Source of the DNA: Liquorilactobacillus aquaticus DSM 21051
Lineage (GTDB): Bacteria; Bacillota; Bacilli; Lactobacillales; Lactobacillaceae
Direction of reading: 5' to 3'
NCBI RefSeq assembly: GCF_001436755.1
Contig: NZ_AYZD01000033.1
Span: 1,044 to 65,043 of the forward strand
Length of the DNA stretch: 64,000 nucleotides
Shown here one piece after another: positions 1 to 8,957 of the stretch. The notes under the pieces were generated by a model. It worked only from the letters and a program-made list of their open reading frames with translations, did not search any database and was not told where the DNA came from. Within the stretch, counting starts at the first letter, position 1; each line of letters opens with the position of its first letter. The translations under genes and the position numbers were made by a program.

Positions 1-1
1 T

Positions 2-880
2 ACAAGCAGCTCGTTATCAAATAGTGGTTCGACTTCTGCAAGCTTAAGCACGAGTGGTTCATTATCAGATAGTACCTCAACTTCATCAAGTTTGAGTACA
101 AGCGGATCATTGTCGAACAGTGCGTCAACCTCCGCAAGCTTGAGTACGAGTGATTCGTTGTCAGATAGTGCCTCAACTTCTGCAAGCTTAAGTACAAGTG
201 ATTCGTTGTCGAATAGTGCCTCAACTTCCGCAAGCTTGAGTACGAGTGATTCGTTATCAGATAGTACCTCAACTTCATCAAGTTTGAGTACAAGCGGATC
301 ATTGTCGAACAGTGCGTCAACCTCCGCAAGCTTAAGTACAAGCGGATCATTGTCGAACAGTGCATCAACATCCGCAAGCTTAAGTACGAGTGGTTCGTTA
401 TCAGATAGTGGCTCAACTTCCGCAAGCTTAAGTACGAGTGGTTCGTTATCAGATAGTGGCTCAACTTCATCAAGCTTGAGCACAAGCGGATCATTATCAA
501 ATAGCAGCTCGACTTCATCAAGTCTAAGCACAAGTGATTCGTTATCAGATAGTGCTTCAACCTCATCAAGTTTGAGTACAAGTGGTTCGTTGTCGAACAG
601 TGCGTCAACCTCTGGAAGCTTGAGCACAAGCGGATCATTATCAAATAGCACAAGTGATTCGTTATCAGATAGTGCTTCAACCTCATCAAGTTTGAGCACA
701 AGCGGATCGTTATCAAATAGTGGTTCAACTTCTGCAAGCTTGAGTACAAGCGGATCATTATCAAATAGTGGTTCAACTTCTGCAAGTTTGAGTACAAGTG
801 ATTCGTTGTCAAATAGCGCCTCGACTTCATCAAGCTTGAGCACGAGTGGTTCGTTATCGGGTAGTACCTCGACTTCAAAA
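2..880 (+). repeat. 48-nt tandem serine-repeat array in SRRP-1
   Basis: Degenerate tandem repeats of about 48 bp (16 codons) encode alternating STSGSLSNS and ASTSASLS-type blocks. One unit near 640-660 is shortened, which looks like slippage or unequal recombination. Ser is encoded by both AGY and TCN codons, which keeps the DNA repeats imperfect. Confidence 0.85.
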
Positions 881-1051
881 GCTACAGGCAGCTCTTCCTC
901 CGAAAAAAATTCAGTATCCAAAAATAAGGAGAAATTACCTCAAACTGGCGATGAATCAGATTTTGCATGGAACGTTGTTGGAATGTTAACGGCTTTCTTG
1001 AGTGTTTTAGGACTGCGAAAGAAAAATAAAAATAATAAAGGAAATAACTAA
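2..1051 (+). CDS. Serine-rich repeat surface protein, C-terminal part (SRRP-1, cut by left edge)
   Basis: The reading frame is already open at base 2, so the N-terminus lies outside the window. About 290 residues are a Ser/Thr/Ala/Leu/Gly repeat with a 16-residue unit of the type [16 protein letters not shown], the expected acceptor for O-linked glycosylation. It is followed by a short Lys/Ser spacer, a sortase motif LPQTG at 935-949, a hydrophobic stretch ([16 protein letters not shown]) and a Lys/Arg/Asn tail, the classical LPxTG cell-wall anchor. A hairpin terminator follows and the first accessory Sec operon begins 386 bp downstream. That position makes this the likely cargo of that operon: glycosylated in the cytoplasm by GtfA/GtfB, exported by SecA2/SecY2 and anchored by sortase. 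The adhesin role is family knowledge; the ligand-binding region is not in the window. Confidence 0.93.
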   Translation, partial: TSSSLSNSGSTSASLSTSGSLSDSTSTSSSLSTSGSLSNSASTSASLSTSDSLSDSASTSASLSTSDSLSNSASTSASLSTSDSLSDSTSTSSSLSTSGSLSNSASTSASLSTSGSLSNSASTSASLSTSGSLSDSGSTSASLSTSGSLSDSGSTSSSLSTSGSLSNSSSTSSSLSTSDSLSDSASTSSSLSTSGSLSNSASTSGSLSTSGSLSNSTSDSLSDSASTSSSLSTSGSLSNSGSTSASLSTSGSLSNSGSTSASLSTSDSLSNSASTSSSLSTSGSLSGSTSTSKATGSSSSEKNSVSKNKEKLPQTGDESDFAWNVVGMLTAFLSVLGLRKKNKNNKGNN

Positions 1052-1155
1052 AATATAATTGATTATAATAATGGAGTATGACATAAATCGATAAAATTTG
1101 AAGTTAAACAGAAAACTTTGATTTGTGGAACACGTTCATTTGGAATAAATAGGAG

Positions 1156-1195
1156 AACCAGGTCAAAAATTCAACTTTTTGACCTGGTTTTTTTG
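1156..1195 (+). terminator. Rho-independent terminator after SRRP-1
   Basis: A perfect 14-bp stem (AACCAGGTCAAAAA at 1156-1169 pairing with 1176-1189) has a 6-nt loop and is followed by a T-run. It separates SRRP-1 transcription from the accessory Sec operon. Confidence 0.9.
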
Positions 1196-1349
1196 TCTTG
1201 CTTTATTAAGTGTAAAATTTAATAAAAAACTTTATTTTCAGATACATAAAGAGCTTAGACATAATTAAAATGTTTGATATTAATAATGCTTTTAATGTGC
1301 TAGGTTAGGCATAATATAGCAGGACACATTTTTTTAAAATTCATAAAAA

Positions 1350-1378
1350 TTTACAAAAAAACATCATAAATGTATAAT
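1350..1378 (+). promoter_or_regulatory. Sigma-A-type promoter of accessory Sec operon 1
   Basis: TTTACA at 1350-1355 and a perfect TATAAT at 1373-1378 are separated by 17 bp. The operon start codon is 59 bp downstream, and the next seven genes are almost contiguous, so this is probably the main operon promoter. Confidence 0.7.
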
Positions 1379-1436
1379 ATAGTCGTCTTATTTAATAAAA
1401 AAATAACATTAAAAATAGTAGATAGGTGTTTTTTGA

Positions 1437-3785
1437 ATGATAATGCGATATAAAAGAATTGCGAAAAAAATACAAAAAAGAGTAAAAAAGCTTAAATATT
1501 TAAGTGATGATCAGTTGAAAAAGCAGACTGCCTTATTAAGAAAAAAACTCGAAAGTAGAAAAAATTTAGAAAAAATATTGATTGAAGCATATGCAACAGT
1601 TTGTGAAGCAGATAGGCGTGTTTTAGGAATGAGTCCATATTTTTCACAGATTATTGGTGGTTTAATTCTTCATTATGGAAATATTGCTGAGATGAAGACA
1701 GGAGAAGGTAAAACGCTGACTGCAACTATGCCTTTGTATCTGCATGGATTATTGGGAGAGGGTGTATTTTTAATTACTGCTAATCCGTATTTAGCAAAAA
1801 GAGATGTTAAAAATATCGGTAGGGTATATCAATGGTTAGGGCTAACAGTAGAGGTAGGGGTCTCTGCTGAGGGTGATGATGATTCTGAACGCGACTTAAA
1901 AAGAATTTATAGTGCTGATATTGTCTACACCACGCATAGTGGTTTGGGCTTTGATTATCTTTTTGACAACCTAGCTACTACATTGGATAAGAAATATTTA
2001 CATAATTTTAATTTTGTGATTATTGACGAAATTGATTCAATATTATTAGATCAGGCTCAAACTCCATTAATAGTTTCAGGTGCACCAAGAGTCCAGTCAA
2101 ATCTTTTTGAGACATCTGAAAGAATAATACACCAGCTTAAAAAAAATATCGACTTTCACTTATCTGAGGATTTGAAGAATGTTTGGTTAACAACTGAAGG
2201 TATTCATCACATTGAAGTATATTTGGGAATAAAAAAATTGCTAGGTGAACAATATAAAAAGGTTTATCGACATATCGTAATTGCATTAAAAGCAAATTAT
2301 TTATTTAATAAAGATCGTGATTATGTAGTTGAAAATAATAGAATCGTTCTGTTGGATAAAATGAACGGAAGAAAACTTGAAGGAACAAAGATGCAGTCAG
2401 GCTTGCATCAAGCACTTGAGGCAAAAGAGCATGTTGACTTGACGGAAGAAACACGAGCAATGGCAAGTATTACATATCAAAACTTATTTCGTTTATTTAA
2501 AGTAATGTCAGGCATGACTGGGACTGCAAAAACTGATGCTGAGGAATTTCGTGATATATATCATTTAAATACGATTGTTGTGCCAACAAACAAAAAAGTT
2601 ATCAGAAAAGATTATCCAGATAAAATATATGTAGATAATCAAGATAAGATTGAGTCCTCGCTGAAAGAAGTTTCAAGGGCACAAAAGCAAAAAAGACCGA
2701 TTCTGATAGAAACAGGTTCTGTATCTATGTCAGATTTGTATTCTCGGTTACTACTTTCTATGGGATACGCACATAATGTTTTAAATGCTACAAGTATTGC
2801 TAAGGAAAATAAGATAATTAGTGAAGCGGGAAATTCTGATTCAATTACTGTGGCTACATCAATGGCAGGCCGAGGAACAGATATTAAGATTTCTCCTGAA
2901 GCATTAAAAAATGGGGGCCTATTAGTTGTTGGAACGGAAAGAATGTCCTCAGCAAGAATTGATAATCAGTTAAGAGGGAGAGCAGGTAGACAGGGAGAAC
3001 CTGGAGAAAGTATTTTCTATGTATCACTCCAAGATAAAATAATAATTGAAAATGCGCCCGAATGGGTAAAAAACTATAGAAAAAGCATGCAGTCAACTAA
3101 AGAAAATAATACTGAGAAACAAATTAAAAAGCGAAGATTTAGAAAAATTGTTGATAAGGCGCAAAAAGTTCAAAAAAATGCTGAAGTTTCTGAACGGTCT
3201 CAAACAATTGAATACGATGAAGTTATGAAGATCCAACGTAATTATCTGTATAAAATAAGAAACAGAATCATGAGAGCAGAAAATATTGACAAGTGGCTCA
3301 ATAAGTCCATTTATCAAGCCTTAAACAACTTTTGTCAAAATGTTAAAAATGAATCAGACTTGAATAATTTTGTGTTTAATAATATAGATTATTCGTTTGT
3401 GCCAAATAGTAATGCACTGCCTCAAAACTGGATCAAAAGAAAGAAAAAGGTTATTGAATATTTGCTCCAAATTGTGAAGAAAAGAAATAATAAGGTTAAG
3501 GAAATGTTCTCTAATAGCGATCAGGCTGAATATTATAAAAGACTTGTTTTATTAAAATCGATAGATGCTATGTGGATTGAACAAGTTGATGCTTTACAGC
3601 AACTGAAGGGAATTGTAAGTGGTCGGAGTTGGGGACAGCATAATCCCATATATGAATATCAAGATGAAGCAAGGGCTTCATTCAGAAATATGAAAAAAGG
3701 AATATATTTATCGGTATTAAGAAATTTTTTATTATCAGAAATTGTTTATAAGTCTGATGGAACGATGGATATAATATTTCCATAA
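1437..3785 (+). CDS. secA2: Accessory Sec translocase ATPase SecA2 (system 1)
   Basis: A 782-residue SecA-family motor. It has Walker A TGEGKT at residues 88-93, a Walker B-like DEID at 197-200 within IIDEIDSILLDQAQTPLI, the motif SMAGRGTDIKI, and GRAGRQGEPGES. It ends in DIIFP and lacks the Cys-rich zinc-binding tail of housekeeping SecA, as is usual for SecA2. It should drive ATP-dependent export of the glycosylated serine-rich protein through SecY2. The ATG at 1437 has the Shine-Dalgarno-like GATAGGTG about 9 nt upstream; a second in-frame ATG at 1443 is possible. It is clearly homologous to the SecA2 at 42822-45194 but divergent. It lies first in its operon, whereas in system 2 secA2 sits after asp3. 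Confidence 0.95.
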   Translation: MIMRYKRIAKKIQKRVKKLKYLSDDQLKKQTALLRKKLESRKNLEKILIEAYATVCEADRRVLGMSPYFSQIIGGLILHYGNIAEMKTGEGKTLTATMPLYLHGLLGEGVFLITANPYLAKRDVKNIGRVYQWLGLTVEVGVSAEGDDDSERDLKRIYSADIVYTTHSGLGFDYLFDNLATTLDKKYLHNFNFVIIDEIDSILLDQAQTPLIVSGAPRVQSNLFETSERIIHQLKKNIDFHLSEDLKNVWLTTEGIHHIEVYLGIKKLLGEQYKKVYRHIVIALKANYLFNKDRDYVVENNRIVLLDKMNGRKLEGTKMQSGLHQALEAKEHVDLTEETRAMASITYQNLFRLFKVMSGMTGTAKTDAEEFRDIYHLNTIVVPTNKKVIRKDYPDKIYVDNQDKIESSLKEVSRAQKQKRPILIETGSVSMSDLYSRLLLSMGYAHNVLNATSIAKENKIISEAGNSDSITVATSMAGRGTDIKISPEALKNGGLLVVGTERMSSARIDNQLRGRAGRQGEPGESIFYVSLQDKIIIENAPEWVKNYRKSMQSTKENNTEKQIKKRRFRKIVDKAQKVQKNAEVSERSQTIEYDEVMKIQRNYLYKIRNRIMRAENIDKWLNKSIYQALNNFCQNVKNESDLNNFVFNNIDYSFVPNSNALPQNWIKRKKKVIEYLLQIVKKRNNKVKEMFSNSDQAEYYKRLVLLKSIDAMWIEQVDALQQLKGIVSGRSWGQHNPIYEYQDEARASFRNMKKGIYLSVLRNFLLSEIVYKSDGTMDIIFP

Positions 3786-3810
3786 TTTTATTAACAGGGA
3801 GTTTAATATT

Positions 3811-5013
3811 TTGAAACAATTGATTAGGAGAGTAAGTTGGACGGTATGTATTTTAGTAGTTTTTGAAGTAGGTAATACTATCTTGCTGCCAGGTTTTCCT
3901 TTTAAAGATTATGTCAATGGTCTTAAACAAAATGCATATGTAAATATTGTTTCTAGTAATTTTGGAAGTCAAATAACTGTCCCAAGTTTGTTTGCTTTAG
4001 GAATGGGGCCGTATATGACAGCATTGATTGTCTGGCAAATGATAACCATAACGAATGAAGAGAAATTTCAAAAAATGACACAAAAAGCAGCTGGATTTTG
4101 GCAAAAAGTAATAACTCTTGCAATAGCACTTATTCAAGCTTTTGCAATATCTTTTTTATTTTTGAAATATAAGCCAAGTATAGGAAATTTTGAGAGTCGT
4201 GATATGTATTGGATAATTGTGACAATTTTAATTGCTGGAGGCATGTTTGTAGTTTGGATAGCGGATTTGAACGCAAAAAAGGGAATAGGTGGCACAAGTG
4301 TCTTGATAATACCAGGCTTAATTAAAAACTTACCGACCGTTTTGAATTCCGGCTTAAAAAAACCAATATCTTTTTCAGCAGCTACATGGGGATTGGTATT
4401 AATATTTTTGTTTGTATTCATTTTTACTTCAATATACATATATAGTGCAGAACTAAGGATCAGGATTGAACGGATTAATATTGAAAATGAACTTACCAAT
4501 TCATATATACCAATAAAAGTACTTGTATCAGGTGCAATGCCTTTTATGTTTGCTTTATCTCTTTATTCTGTCCCTTTACTAATACTATCTAGATTTAAAA
4601 TAAATAGTGCCCTATATCGAATTATTTCAAGTGCATTTTCATACCATACATGGCAAGGTATTTTTTTGTATGGTTTGATTATTCTTCTATTGGGATATGG
4701 ATTTGCATTCGTAAATGTACGACCAAACAAAATAGCAAAGTCCTTAAGAGAAAATGGGGATTATATTCTTAATATTTTACCTGGACAAGAAACTGAGGAG
4801 TATTTGAAACATAAGATATACACTATGACTTTTTTAGGAAATATTTATTTGCTCTTCATATCACTCGTTCCTCTGATTATAGGTAAGTATATCCCTGTAG
4901 TAACAAACTTTTCATTTCTCTTTGGATCTATACTAATTTTGATAACGATGCTAGATACGATTTACCAAGAGATTCGAGCATTGCTTATAAAGGGTCAGTA
5001 TCGAATATTTTAA
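3811..5013 (+). CDS. secY2: Accessory Sec channel protein SecY2 (system 1)
   Basis: A 400-residue polytopic membrane protein with about ten hydrophobic segments and SecY-like features: LGMGPYMTALIVWQM near the second helix, a cytosolic loop rich in charged residues, and a late FAFVNVRPNKIAKSLRENGDYI segment. That last segment matches the SecY region that contacts the SecA motor. It starts at TTG 3811 behind CAGGGAG, 26 bp after secA2. It forms the dedicated export pore for the adjacent serine-rich protein. SecY2 proteins are shorter and far more divergent than SecY; identity rests on these motifs plus its place between secA2 and asp1. Confidence 0.92.
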   Translation: MKQLIRRVSWTVCILVVFEVGNTILLPGFPFKDYVNGLKQNAYVNIVSSNFGSQITVPSLFALGMGPYMTALIVWQMITITNEEKFQKMTQKAAGFWQKVITLAIALIQAFAISFLFLKYKPSIGNFESRDMYWIIVTILIAGGMFVVWIADLNAKKGIGGTSVLIIPGLIKNLPTVLNSGLKKPISFSAATWGLVLIFLFVFIFTSIYIYSAELRIRIERINIENELTNSYIPIKVLVSGAMPFMFALSLYSVPLLILSRFKINSALYRIISSAFSYHTWQGIFLYGLIILLLGYGFAFVNVRPNKIAKSLRENGDYILNILPGQETEEYLKHKIYTMTFLGNIYLLFISLVPLIIGKYIPVVTNFSFLFGSILILITMLDTIYQEIRALLIKGQYRIF

Positions 5014-5033
5014 TAATTTAAATGAGGTGAATT

Positions 5034-6590
5034 ATGTTTTATATTATACCATCCTGGAGTAGTAATACACTGCGTATTGAGTATGATTTTATTTTGAAGA
5101 TTATTCAAATGTTCAAGAAAGAAAACAAGAAAATAAAAATATTAAACATTACGTATTTACCTAATTTGGCATACCAATTAAATCAATTTGGATTGTTGAA
5201 TATACCAAAATGGCAAGTATACGACGTCATCCAAAATGTGAGTTTTGATGTGGGTAACCCACTTTCTATAGATGACATAATCAATGATTCAAGTGTGGAA
5301 AAAGTTTATCATCCACAGGGAGTTCTTATAATGAAACAGGGAAGGTTAATTTGTAAGCTGGAGATGTTTGAAGATAGATTTTTAAGTAAAGCAACATACT
5401 ATAATTCAGAAAATATATCTCATATTGATATCTTTGATGCTCGCGGTTTTTTGTCGAAACGTGTTCACTATAGCGAAGATAACAAAATGAGTTTTACAGA
5501 ACTTTTTAATCCATTTGGTGAAACAGTGCTGATTATTGATCATGAGAAAAATGATAGAGTGAAAATTTTAAATTGCAACTCTGAAACAATTAAAGAAAAA
5601 AATTATGCATCCATGCATGAATTGATTTATGAAGTTACAAATAATTTTTTAGCAAAAGAACAAGAAAAGATTAACTTAATTGCACCTGTTGATCAAAGAA
5701 TTTGGTTTTATACAGAAAAGGCTAAAGAAAAATTAAAAACTGTTCACTTTGTGCAAGAAAATAATCTAGAAACTAAAAAAATTTTTTTGCCTAGGCTGTT
5801 AGCAGACAGATCGGTGATTGTTTTTCCCAGTGATAATTTTATTGCAGAAAATAATTCAAAAAAAAATGTAATTTCACCGTATGCAACTGAACTTAAGTTA
5901 GGTATAAGCAATAGTTTAAGTGAACAAATTATTTTTTGGCATGTCCAAGATGTTGCAGAACATTCTATAAGAAAGTATATTAATTTAATTTTAAAAACAG
6001 TAATAAAATCAAATGATAGGAAAATTATAATAAATTTAGGAAATGCCAATCTTTATACATTTATTCATGAAATCATAAAAAGGATGATTGAGGAAACATT
6101 TGAAGTATCAACAGACTCAGAAGATTTCAATTGGACGAGAAACTATTTAATTGCTAAAAAAGAGAAAAAAGTAACAATTGAGTTAGAAAATATGGCAAAA
6201 ATAAAAAAGATGTCCACTGAATGGGTACAAAATGTAAAAGCATGCGAAGCGTTTGACAGAATTTCAATAGAAATTGACAGCAGGCCAGCTTATTTTGAAA
6301 AAAGGTTAAAAAAGTCTAGGCTACTCATTGATGTTGGAACTTATCCAAATATATATTTGCAAACAAGAGCTATCAGTGTTGGAATACCGCAGATTAATAC
6401 AGTTAAAACTAGATATGTTAAAAATTTTAAAAATGGGATCGTCTTAGAACAAGAAGACGATATAATAGATGCTCTGAATTTCTTTTTAGATTCTCTAAGT
6501 AATTGGAATAAAGCATTGGTTAATAATGTTAAAAAAATTGAAATCTTTTCAGGAGAGAGCATAGTTCAACAAATCGAGTCACTATTTTAA
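5034..6590 (+). CDS. asp1: Accessory Sec system protein Asp1 (system 1)
   Basis: A 518-residue protein beginning MFYIIPSWSS, the characteristic Asp1 N-terminus; the system-2 copy begins MFYFLPSWHS. The C-terminal part keeps a glycosyltransferase-like ending with ISVGIPQINTV and YVKNFKNGIVLEQEDDI, also conserved in the system-2 copy. Asp1 works with Asp2 and Asp3 at the membrane to deliver glycosylated SRRP to SecA2/SecY2, and structurally resembles an inactive GT-B fold (family knowledge). The ATG follows AAATGAGGTGAATT, 20 bp after secY2. Codon use is strongly AT-biased, like the rest of this operon. Confidence 0.93.
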   Translation: MFYIIPSWSSNTLRIEYDFILKIIQMFKKENKKIKILNITYLPNLAYQLNQFGLLNIPKWQVYDVIQNVSFDVGNPLSIDDIINDSSVEKVYHPQGVLIMKQGRLICKLEMFEDRFLSKATYYNSENISHIDIFDARGFLSKRVHYSEDNKMSFTELFNPFGETVLIIDHEKNDRVKILNCNSETIKEKNYASMHELIYEVTNNFLAKEQEKINLIAPVDQRIWFYTEKAKEKLKTVHFVQENNLETKKIFLPRLLADRSVIVFPSDNFIAENNSKKNVISPYATELKLGISNSLSEQIIFWHVQDVAEHSIRKYINLILKTVIKSNDRKIIINLGNANLYTFIHEIIKRMIEETFEVSTDSEDFNWTRNYLIAKKEKKVTIELENMAKIKKMSTEWVQNVKACEAFDRISIEIDSRPAYFEKRLKKSRLLIDVGTYPNIYLQTRAISVGIPQINTVKTRYVKNFKNGIVLEQEDDIIDALNFFLDSLSNWNKALVNNVKKIEIFSGESIVQQIESLF

Positions 6591-6606
6591 GGAAAGGGGA
6601 ATTTGA

Positions 6607-8178
6607 ATGCACTATACGGACGTGATACAGCTTGGTGGTCATAAGTTGGGCATTGAGAAACAATTGGATAAAAGTTTCAGATTCCATTATCTTCCGCTTG
6701 GTGAACCAGAAGAAGTTGTAACAGCAGAAGAGACACTATTAAGCAATGATAATTTGAAATTAAAGTATAGAAGTTCAATCTTTATATTAGGATTAGACTC
6801 TTATGTTTTTTTAATGCCCAATTTGATTAAAAAATTACCTTCAAATCGAATAATATACAGTCAAAATGAAAATCTAACAGTTGATTTGGTTGAACTGCTG
6901 CAGAAAAAATGTGCAGAACCCATAAAATTTGAAGAAGCTCATACTATTATAAATGAAATTTTCTTTGGGGGTCAGTATGGGCTAAGACTAGATTTTGAAA
7001 AAATCGATATCTCTCCGTTATTGAAGAATCAAATTGAGCAATTTGGTCGTGGTGAAATAAATATTAAGGATGTAAATCTTGTATCACAAGTTCAAGCAAT
7101 TAGTTGGAGAATGACCATTTCCTTGAACGCCAACTCACTATTTGAGTTCTGGCCAGAATATGAATTAAAAGGGAAAGGAAAGGTTATATTCAAGCTTTAC
7201 ATTATTGATGCTGTCTCATATATACCTATTAAGACTTATGAAATTTTTAATAAAAAGACCCCAGAGCCATTTTTGTTTAAAACGGGTGAAAATAGAACAA
7301 TTTTATATGTGGCTGCTTTTTTGCAGGGGAGCATAGAGAAATTTTCAATAAGAGAGATTCATATTAGAAAAAGTAGAGCAAAACATGGGAATTTTATGGT
7401 TAATTCTTCAATGATAGCTGATAGAAAACACTGCAATGGGCAATTAGCTGTTTATTTTGATTCTGGAGATTTTAAGCCGCCCTTGAATGTTTATTTTAGT
7501 GGTTGGAGAACTGCTGAAGGGTTCGAAGGTGCCGGAATAATGAACCAAGTTGGAGGGGGAGGCGTGCCCCATTTGCTAATCGCTGATGAAAGACTTAAAG
7601 GGGGGGCTTTTTACATAGGCAGCCGAGAGTTTGAAGCTGAAGTCGTAAGTACAATAAGCAAATATTTGAAATATCTAGGCTTTTCTAAAGACCAACTTGT
7701 TTTGTCAGGTATTTCCATGGGAACTACAGCAGCTCTTTATTATTCCTCAATGTTAAGTCCCAAAGCGGTTATTGTTGGAAAACCTTTGGTCAACTTAGGA
7801 ACCATTGCTGCAAATGAGAGAATAGACAGACCATATGGATTTCCAACCTCGCTGGATTTGTTGCTACTAAATGAGAAGACAACTAGCTACGATGCACAGC
7901 AACACTTTAATGAAAGATTTTGGAGTACTTTCAGGAAAGGCAAATTCAAAAATACTATGTTTGCAATTGCTTATATGAAGCAAGATGACTATGATTCAAC
8001 AGCATTCGATGAATTATTTAAATTCTTAAAGAATAAATATCCGTATAGTAAAATCACCTACAAGGGTCTTGTCGGGCGGCACAACGATAATACTGTCGGA
8101 ATTGTTAATTGGTTTATGAGGCAATTTGAAAACATAATGGAAGAAGGATTTGATAGGAGGAGCAGCAATATTGAATAA
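6607..8178 (+). CDS. asp2: Accessory Sec protein Asp2, probable SRRP O-acetyltransferase (system 1)
   Basis: A 523-residue protein with a C-terminal alpha/beta-hydrolase-like domain. The nucleophile motif LSGISMG places Ser370 in a G-x-S-x-G elbow, and a conserved GRHNDNT near the end supplies the candidate catalytic His492. Streptococcal Asp2 O-acetylates GlcNAc on the serine-rich protein and is also needed for export. Both key residues are conserved here, so both roles are plausible. The start ATG follows AAGGAAAGGGGA. Its 3' end overlaps asp3 by 8 bp, consistent with translational coupling. Confidence 0.93.
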   Translation: MHYTDVIQLGGHKLGIEKQLDKSFRFHYLPLGEPEEVVTAEETLLSNDNLKLKYRSSIFILGLDSYVFLMPNLIKKLPSNRIIYSQNENLTVDLVELLQKKCAEPIKFEEAHTIINEIFFGGQYGLRLDFEKIDISPLLKNQIEQFGRGEINIKDVNLVSQVQAISWRMTISLNANSLFEFWPEYELKGKGKVIFKLYIIDAVSYIPIKTYEIFNKKTPEPFLFKTGENRTILYVAAFLQGSIEKFSIREIHIRKSRAKHGNFMVNSSMIADRKHCNGQLAVYFDSGDFKPPLNVYFSGWRTAEGFEGAGIMNQVGGGGVPHLLIADERLKGGAFYIGSREFEAEVVSTISKYLKYLGFSKDQLVLSGISMGTTAALYYSSMLSPKAVIVGKPLVNLGTIAANERIDRPYGFPTSLDLLLLNEKTTSYDAQQHFNERFWSTFRKGKFKNTMFAIAYMKQDDYDSTAFDELFKFLKNKYPYSKITYKGLVGRHNDNTVGIVNWFMRQFENIMEEGFDRRSSNIE

Positions 8179-8947
8179 TGTAACAATTCTTCTGTGGGAC
8201 CAATATTTGGCTACTAATGAAAATCATGGTGCACACATAACTTATTCGGATAAGGAAGTAACATATTCGGCCCCACTTCTACCACCTGGCACAGATATTT
8301 ATTCTTGGAAATCAGAGATGAGTTTTCAAAATCATCGGATGCAAGGACAGCTCCCACTTCTCAAAGAAGATACTGAATATCAAATAATGACTGATTTGAG
8401 TGTGGTTCCTGAAAATTCTGTTTTTTTCAAGATTGAAATATTTGATACTGCTGGGTTACTAATCGATGAACAGTACTTGACCCTAAGAGGCGGAGTATTT
8501 AAATATCCAAAGAATGCAAAAAGTTATTTTTTGCGTTTAATAACAACAACGAGTAAAGTTGTTCATTTTAGATGGATAGTATTAGGTGAAAAAAAGATTT
8601 TTGATAATTTTGATGTTAGTTTAGCTGATAATCGCAGCGTGGTTAAGTTATCTACGAAGAAAGCCCAAAAATTAGATATATATATTGGACATGGTAGTGA
8701 CACCAGCTGGCTTGTACCTGTAAATTATACTCACGCTCAAATCTTTTTTCGCATTAATTTAAAATTATTGAAAACAGAAAAATTAGTTGAAGAATTAACA
8801 GATAAAATTTGTGTAGCATTGAACAGCAACGACATGTATAAAAAGCTTAAAATTGATATCCGATCATTTGGATATCCGCTACCAGATTTAGTGGGAAAGG
8901 TTAGGGAAATACTCAAGAATAGAGGCTTTGAAATTGATAAAGAATAA
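8171..8947 (+). CDS. asp3: Accessory Sec system protein Asp3 (system 1), extended form
   Basis: About 258 residues. The TTG at 8171 is preferred because AGGAGGAG lies 8 nt upstream; an in-frame TTG at 8150 would sit before that ribosome site. The first ~140 residues form a beta-rich Asp3 domain (VTILLWDQYLATNENHGAHI; LRLITTTSKVVHFRWIVLGE) that aligns with the system-2 copy. The remaining ~110 residues, with a charged helical end (KLKIDIRSFGYPLPDLVG), exceed the short Asp3 of streptococci and have no function I recognise. Asp3 bridges Asp1 and Asp2 and contributes to substrate binding (family knowledge). It overlaps asp2. Confidence 0.85.
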   Translation: MNNVTILLWDQYLATNENHGAHITYSDKEVTYSAPLLPPGTDIYSWKSEMSFQNHRMQGQLPLLKEDTEYQIMTDLSVVPENSVFFKIEIFDTAGLLIDEQYLTLRGGVFKYPKNAKSYFLRLITTTSKVVHFRWIVLGEKKIFDNFDVSLADNRSVVKLSTKKAQKLDIYIGHGSDTSWLVPVNYTHAQIFFRINLKLLKTEKLVEELTDKICVALNSNDMYKKLKIDIRSFGYPLPDLVGKVREILKNRGFEIDKE

Positions 8948-8957
8948 AAAACAAGCT

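Noticed and set aside
2025-2036. DEID instead of DEAD in Walker B of SecA2-1 as a sign of inactivation
   Set aside because: SecA-family proteins normally vary at this third position (DEVD in housekeeping SecA), so it is a conservative variant.
8150-8170. TTG at 8150 as the start of asp3
   Set aside because: It lies upstream of the strong AGGAGGAG ribosome site, which points to the TTG at 8171.
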